Positions 59,437 through 64,000 of a stretch of DNA of 64,000 nucleotides are shown piece by piece. The stretch is from NCBI GenBank assembly GCA_030272585.1, contig BSYQ01000005.1, positions 3,627,501 through 3,691,500 of the forward strand, in the 5' to 3' direction. A program made the translations under genes and the position numbers. How positions within the stretch are numbered: the stretch's first letter is position 1; every line of letters starts with the position of its first letter. Under the pieces are notes generated by a model. That model saw nothing but the letters and a program-made list of their open reading frames with translations, was not told the DNA's origin and searched no databases. The stretch is from Bryopsis sp. KO-2023. Its lineage: Eukaryota > Chlorophyta > Ulvophyceae > Bryopsidales > Bryopsidaceae.

Positions 59437-59923
59437 GCTGAGATGTCCGAGTGGTGAAGGAGGTGGAGAGAGAGAGGAATGTGGGTTGGGTTACGTAAGG
59501 GTTTCTTTTTGGGGACAGTTCATTCTGTTCACGGCGCTGCCGCAAGGCAGTGTTACAGCCGTCCTGGCCTCCCAGAACGGCCGGATTTCGTTCAAGGCGT
59601 GTCAGTGAGCCTGGCGGTACGATTGTACCACAGGTCAGCTCACTGGTCACATCGATGGGACGGGTGAGTCGCATGTGACTCACCTGTACTACACTACAGT
59701 CTACTTAAGGCGCACTTCGCGCCATTGTAATCATTCTTATTATTCTCTCACGCTTGGTCACTCCAGCCAGTCGTGACAGGCAGTTTCCGGATTCGTGAGT
59801 GGGACACGGGACTGGGTGTTGTACGTTCAACTGGGGATCGGACCTCAAAATTCCGCCGATGTACAAAAGGCGTGTAAAAATGAATTCCAGGTGAAGGAGG
59901 TGGACTCGAAATCCATTGGTGCT
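59437..59923 (+). pseudogene. tRNA-Ser(CGA) pseudogene with LINE fragment, copy 6/7 border
   Basis: LINE fragment 59467-59889; solo LTR 59551-59778. Confidence 0.9.
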
Positions 59924-59997
59924 GTCATCGTAGCGCTCCGTCACAGCGTTGATGGGGCGCGCAACAACGACGCAGGAGGCGTTTGGGCCGTACGAGG

Positions 59998-60070
59998 TTC
60001 CGTCGCCGGGACTCGAACCCGGGTCTTGTGGGTGAAAGCCACATGTCCTGACCACCTAGACTACGACGGA
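59998..60070 (-). tRNA. tRNA-Glu(TTC), copy 7
   Basis: Matches copy 2. Confidence 0.95.
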
Positions 60071-60669
60071 AGATCCACGAGACACGTCCCGTATGCCGAG
60101 TTTCGGAGCGTCGAGGGTTTTTGGAAGCTGGCGGGAAGCTGGCGGGGACAAGTGCCCTCGCGCACGGGAACGGGGTTGCGCCAGAACTTCGGGAGGGTGT
60201 TCGTTCGTGGTTAGGACTCGTTTCGAGTTTTTTCATCGTTGCGATTTTTGGGTGCTCGGATTTGGATGCACGAGAGATATCAGTAATGGCCCATTTTGTT
60301 GGCTCGGATTGTCACGTAAAAGGAGTTGTTCGTTTTCCATGGGTTTTCGTGTCTCTTCGGATTTTGGTGTTTTTCTTTCCCTCTGGGAGACCGATTCGTT
60401 TCTCTCTATTTTCATCGTTCTTTTCTTATTTTTGTGCCGTTCTTTCCCTCCTTTTCTTCCAATAATCTTTCTATTCATTGTTTCCCCTTTCCGTGCTTTT
60501 TTCTGTTTTTCTTTTTTCGATTCTTTCTCGAAAAAATATATATATATTGAGCTACCCGGGCGTGCCTGAAGCCGGAGCGCGCCGATCCCGTGGATCCCGA
60601 TCTCGGTAATCTCGATCTCGCACAGGGTCGACAGAGTCTCCACGGAGCGAGCACCGGATACGTCGTCGA

Positions 60670-60751
60670 GCTGAGATGTCCGAGTGGTTAAGGAGGTGGA
60701 CTCGAAATCCACTGGGTTTATCCCGCGCAGGTTCAAATCCTGCTCTCAGCG
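60670..60751 (+). tRNA. tRNA-Ser(CGA), copy 7
   Basis: Matches copy 2. Confidence 0.95.
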
Positions 60752-60803
60752 TCCCGCCCGTGCTTTTCTCGGAGCGGCCGAAGAAAGGGATGCAAGGAGG
60801 CTG

Positions 60804-60875
60804 CGCCGTTGCCGGGAATTGAACCCGGGTCTCCTGCGTGACAGGCAGGAATACTGACCACTATACTACAACGAC
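60804..60875 (-). tRNA. tRNA-Asp(GTC), copy 7
   Basis: Matches copy 2. Confidence 0.95.
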
Positions 60876-60983
60876 CCGATCACGACGATGAGGAGGCGAC
60901 GAGGCCGGTGACGAGGCTGGTGACGAGGCTGATGATGAGGCCGGTGACGAGGATGGACCACGGGACGCCCCATGATGACGTGA

Positions 60984-61065
60984 GTTGGGGTGTCCGAGTG
61001 GTTAAGGAGGTGGACTAGAAATCCACTGGGTTTATCCCGCGCAGGTTCGAATCCTGCCCTCAACG
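60984..61065 (+). tRNA. tRNA-Ser(AGA), copy 7
   Basis: Matches copy 2. Confidence 0.95.
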
Positions 61066-61123
61066 AGGCGAGTGTTGAGTTCGCAAACGGAGGGGGTTTC
61101 GGAAAGGTTGCGAAAAGGTACGT

Positions 61124-61206
61124 TGTGGTGAGTGGGATTCGAACCCACGCTCGTCTCCGAACTAGAACCTGAATCTAGCGCCTTGGACCAACTCGGCCAT
61201 CACCAC
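61124..61206 (-). tRNA. tRNA-Leu(CAG), copy 7
   Basis: Matches copy 2. Confidence 0.95.
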
Positions 61207-61323
61207 ACGATCAGACCTAGGGAGCCCCTCCCCACGAGGGCCCCGCCCCGGACCGGGGTCGGAACGGTGGAAGACGGCGCCGAGGAGCACTCCGACATCG
61301 TCGGCACGAAAACGTTTTCCGTG

Positions 61324-61409
61324 GCCTCGGTGGCGCAGTTGGTTAGCGCGTCGGTCTCATAACCTCGTGAGCCATCCGGAGGTCACCAGTTCGATCCTGG
61401 TCCGGGGCA
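61324..61409 (+). tRNA. tRNA-Met(CAT) with intron, copy 7
   Basis: Same intron as copy 2. Confidence 0.94.
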
Positions 61410-61475
61410 CTCCTCTTCTTTTCGGTCGAAGGAGAGCATCGCGCACACGAAAAAATGGAACGATCGGGGCACGCT

Positions 61476-61548
61476 CACACCCGGCGGGACTCGAACCCGC
61501 AACCCCCAGATTAGAAGTCTGGTGCGCTATCCATTGCGCCACGGGTGC
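61476..61548 (-). tRNA. tRNA-Arg(TCT), copy 7
   Basis: Matches copy 2. Confidence 0.95.
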
Positions 61549-61692
61549 TCACGAGGGATGGTTCCCCGCGAGGCCGCAACGAGCGGCGAAAAGAAGGACA
61601 AGAGGGGGGAAAACGGGTGCCCTTTTGACGGGCCGTGGCGTTTCCACGTCGACCCCCACGGGGAACGACTCGTGATGACTCATTCTGAATGA

Positions 61693-61766
61693 GCCCGCTT
61701 AGCTCAGATGGCTAGAGCGCGCCCTTCGTAAGGGCGAGGCCGAGAGTTCGACTCTCTCAGTGGGCA
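61693..61766 (+). tRNA. tRNA-Thr(CGT), copy 7
   Basis: Matches copy 2. Confidence 0.95.
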
Positions 61767-61844
61767 ACCCTCCTTTTCCTCGCGGGGCAAATTCCGCCAC
61801 GAACGAGGGGCCCCGAGGTCGGAACGCGACAAAGGCATCGCGTC

Positions 61845-61916
61845 GGGATGTTGGTCTAGTGGTATGATTCTCGCTTCGGGTGCGAGAGGTCCCGAGTTCG
61901 ATTCCCGGACATCCCC
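61845..61916 (+). tRNA. tRNA-Pro(CGG), copy 7
   Basis: Matches copy 2. Confidence 0.95.
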
Positions 61917-62121
61917 CTCCCTCCATCGTCTCTTTCTCGGATCTCAGAGATCTTTTTATCGGATTCCGTCGATCTTTTTCTCGGATCTTAGAGATCTTTT
62001 CTTTCCGGATCTCAGAGATCTTTTTCTCGGATCTCCGAGATCTTTTTTTTTTTTCCGGATCTCAAAGATTTTTCCCTCGGATCTCAGAGATCTTTTCCCC
62101 AACAACGTGGCCCAAAGCTGG

Positions 62122-62195
62122 TGCCACCTGTGAGAGTCGAACTCACGGCCTTTCGCTTACAAAGCGAATGCTCTAACCATCTGAGCTAATGTGGC
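62122..62195 (-). tRNA. tRNA-Thr(TGT), copy 7
   Basis: Has the A-G acceptor mismatch. Confidence 0.92.
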
Positions 62196-62302
62196 TTCGG
62201 GGTCTCGCTACTCCCGCACGTGGGCGAACGACGAGGACGGTCGCTCTCGACTTCGTTTCGGGCCCGATCGCTCCCCTCCCGTCGCATGCTTCGCGTGGCG
62301 TC

Positions 62303-62376
62303 GGACCTGTAGCTCAGTCGGTTAGAGCGCTGGTCTTATGAGCCGGAAGTCGCGGGTTCAATCCCCGCCAGGTCCA
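62303..62376 (+). tRNA. tRNA-Ile(TAT), copy 7
   Basis: Paired acceptor as in copy 2. Confidence 0.94.
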
Positions 62377-62452
62377 CGACTCGCAAGAATGCACCGACAT
62401 CGCGTCCGTCCGAGAAAGACAAGAAGCACAACAACCAAGAAACGTGGGGGTG

Positions 62453-62533
62453 TGTGGCGAGTGGGATTTGAACCCACGCCCTTTCGGACTGGAACCTTAC
62501 TCCAGCACCTTGGACCAACTCGGCCATCGCCAC
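62453..62533 (-). tRNA. tRNA-Leu(AAG), copy 7
   Basis: One base differs from the other copies near 62506 (CCAGCACC for CCAGCGCC), at the junction of D arm and anticodon stem. Confidence 0.92.
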
Positions 62534-62629
62534 GTTTGAGGGAGGGGAGGGACGGAAGGGATCCGTGGGACGGCAGCCCCCCATCGGGGTCGACGGATGC
62601 AAGGGAGACGCTCGCCGCACGTTGAACGA

Positions 62630-63116
62630 GCTGAGATGTCCGAGTGGTGAAGGAGGTGGAGAGAGAGAGGAATGTGGGTTGGGTTACGTAAGGGTTTCTT
62701 TTTGGGGACAGTTCATTCTGTTCACGGCGCTGCCGCAAGGCAGTGTTACAGCCGTCCTGGCCTCCCAGAACGGCCGGATTTCGTTCAAGGCGTGTCAGTG
62801 AGCCTGGCGGTACGATTGTACCACAGGTCAGCTCACTGGTCACATCGATGGGACGGGTGAGTCGCATGTGACTCACCTGTACTACACTACAGTCTACTTA
62901 AGGCGCACTTCGCGCCATTGTAATCATTCTTATTATTCTCTCACGCTTGGTCACTCCAGCCAGTCGTGACAGGCAGTTTCCGGATTCGTGAGTGGGACAC
63001 GGGACTGGGTGTTGTACGTTCAACTGGGGATCGGACCTCAAAATTCCGCCGATGTACAAAAGGCGTGTAAAAATGAATTCCAGGTGAAGGAGGTGGACTC
63101 GAAATCCATTGGTGCT
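62630..63116 (+). pseudogene. tRNA-Ser(CGA) pseudogene with LINE fragment, copy 7/8 border
   Basis: LINE fragment 62660-63082; solo LTR 62744-62971. Confidence 0.9.
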
Positions 63117-63190
63117 GTCATCGTAGCGCTCCGTCACAGCGTTGATGGGGCGCGCAACAACGACGCAGGAGGCGTTTGGGCCGTACGAGG

Positions 63191-63263
63191 TTCCGTCGCC
63201 GGGACTCGAACCCGGGTCTTGTGGGTGAAAGCCACATGTCCTGACCACCTAGACTACGACGGA
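63191..63263 (-). tRNA. tRNA-Glu(TTC), copy 8
   Basis: Matches copy 2. Confidence 0.95.
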
Positions 63264-63862
63264 AGATCCACGAGACACGTCCCGTATGCCGAGTTTCGGA
63301 GCGTCGAGGGTTTTTGGAAGCTGGCGGGAAGCTGGCGGGGACAAGTGCCCTCGCGCACGGGAACGGGGTTGCGCCAGAACTTCGGGAGGGTGTTCGTTCG
63401 TGGTTAGGACTCGTTTCGAGTTTTTTCATCGTTGCGATTTTTGGGTGCTCGGATTTGGATGCACGAGAGATATCAGTAATGGCCCATTTTGTTGGCTCGG
63501 ATTGTCACGTAAAAGGAGTTGTTCGTTTTCCATGGGTTTTCGTGTCTCTTCGGATTTTGGTGTTTTTCTTTCCCTCTGGGAGACCGATTCGTTTCTCTCT
63601 ATTTTCATCGTTCTTTTCTTATTTTTGTGCCGTTCTTTCCCTCCTTTTCTTCCAATAATCTTTCTATTCATTGTTTCCCCTTTCCGTGCTTTTTTCTGTT
63701 TTTCTTTTTTCGATTCTTTCTCGAAAAAATATATATATATTGAGCTACCCGGGCGTGCCTGAAGCCGGAGCGCGCCGATCCCGTGGATCCCGATCTCGGT
63801 AATCTCGATCTCGCACAGGGTCGACAGAGTCTCCACGGAGCGAGCACCGGATACGTCGTCGA

Positions 63863-63944
63863 GCTGAGATGTCCGAGTGGTTAAGGAGGTGGACTCGAAA
63901 TCCACTGGGTTTATCCCGCGCAGGTTCAAATCCTGCTCTCAGCG
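63863..63944 (+). tRNA. tRNA-Ser(CGA), copy 8
   Basis: Last complete tRNA gene in the window. Confidence 0.95.
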
Positions 63945-64000
63945 TCCCGCCCGTGCTTTTCTCGGAGCGGCCGAAGAAAGGGATGCAAGGAGGCTGCGCC

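Larger units (their letters stand above)
56274..59466 (+). repeat. tRNA array copy 6 (3193 bp)
   Basis: Complete unit. Confidence 0.97.
59467..62659 (+). repeat. tRNA array copy 7 (3193 bp)
   Basis: Complete unit. It has a private change in tRNA-Leu(AAG). Confidence 0.97.
62660..64000 (+). repeat. tRNA array copy 8 (cut by window edge)
   Basis: The array continues past the right edge; the window ends four bases into tRNA-Asp (63997-64000). Confidence 0.96.

Noticed and set aside
32526-64000. The array as a pure assembly artefact
   Set aside because: Copies differ by private substitutions, a 24-bp deletion and two separate element insertions with clean duplications, so they are real distinct units, although the exact copy number needs read evidence.

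Overview
The window is eukaryotic nuclear DNA with no recognisable single-copy host protein gene. It is built from transposable elements and a tandem array of tRNA genes. The lineage is not settled. The tRNA-Met gene carries a short intron while the other eleven tRNA genes of the array have none, and the tRNA-Asp looks like those of green plants and algae. The LINE, chromodomain gypsy and hAT families are also widespread in fungi and protists, so I do not name an organism.

Bases 1-5880: a non-LTR retrotransposon (LINE1) runs in from the left edge with ORF1 (CCHC knuckles) and ORF2 (APE endonuclease plus reverse transcriptase). It ends at 5690, exactly inside a tRNA-Ser(CGA) gene. The 3' half of that gene and a decayed tRNA-Asp follow. 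They are a diverged outlier of the tRNA array seen further right.

Bases 6580-32525: one Ty3/gypsy element (A, minus strand, 571-572 bp LTRs, about 8.2 kb without insertions) is split by four nested insertions. Gypsy B (10580-19468, TSD ACGCC) sits in A's pol between RNase H and integrase. Gypsy C (22075-29557, TSD CCTCA) sits in A's gag. A 330-bp hAT MITE (7832-8161) sits in A's 3' accessory ORF. A 1-kb TIR element (30325-31335) carrying two divergent tRNA-like Pol III promoters sits in a small 5' ORF. Removing each insertion with one TSD copy restores A's reading frames. A and B both carry an extra ORF after pol with the same Cys/His pattern.

Bases 32526-64000: eight head-to-tail copies (six complete, the first and last partial) of a 3193-bp unit carrying 12 intact tRNA genes with 12 different anticodons (Glu-TTC, Ser-CGA, Asp-GTC, Ser-AGA, Leu-CAG, Met-CAT, Arg-TCT, Thr-CGT, Pro-CGG, Thr-TGT, Ile-TAT, Leu-AAG). 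I count 85 intact tRNA genes. Each unit also holds a tRNA-Ser(CGA) pseudogene split by a LINE 3' fragment, itself split by a 228-bp solo LTR. Copy 1 is interrupted by a second LINE-family element (33857-36973) inserted in tRNA-Ser(AGA). Copy 3 is interrupted by a 4885-bp hAT transposon whose six-exon transposase gene reads intact.

The main result is that three independent LINE-family insertions (LINE1, LINE2 and the fragment in every unit) lie at the same nucleotide of tRNA-Ser genes, after gene base 30. The two with both ends visible have a 14-bp target duplication covering bases 17-30. This points to a site-specific non-LTR retrotransposon that targets tRNA-Ser genes and lives in a tandem tRNA array, with a partner element (LINE2) that keeps a gag-like ORF but no reverse transcriptase.
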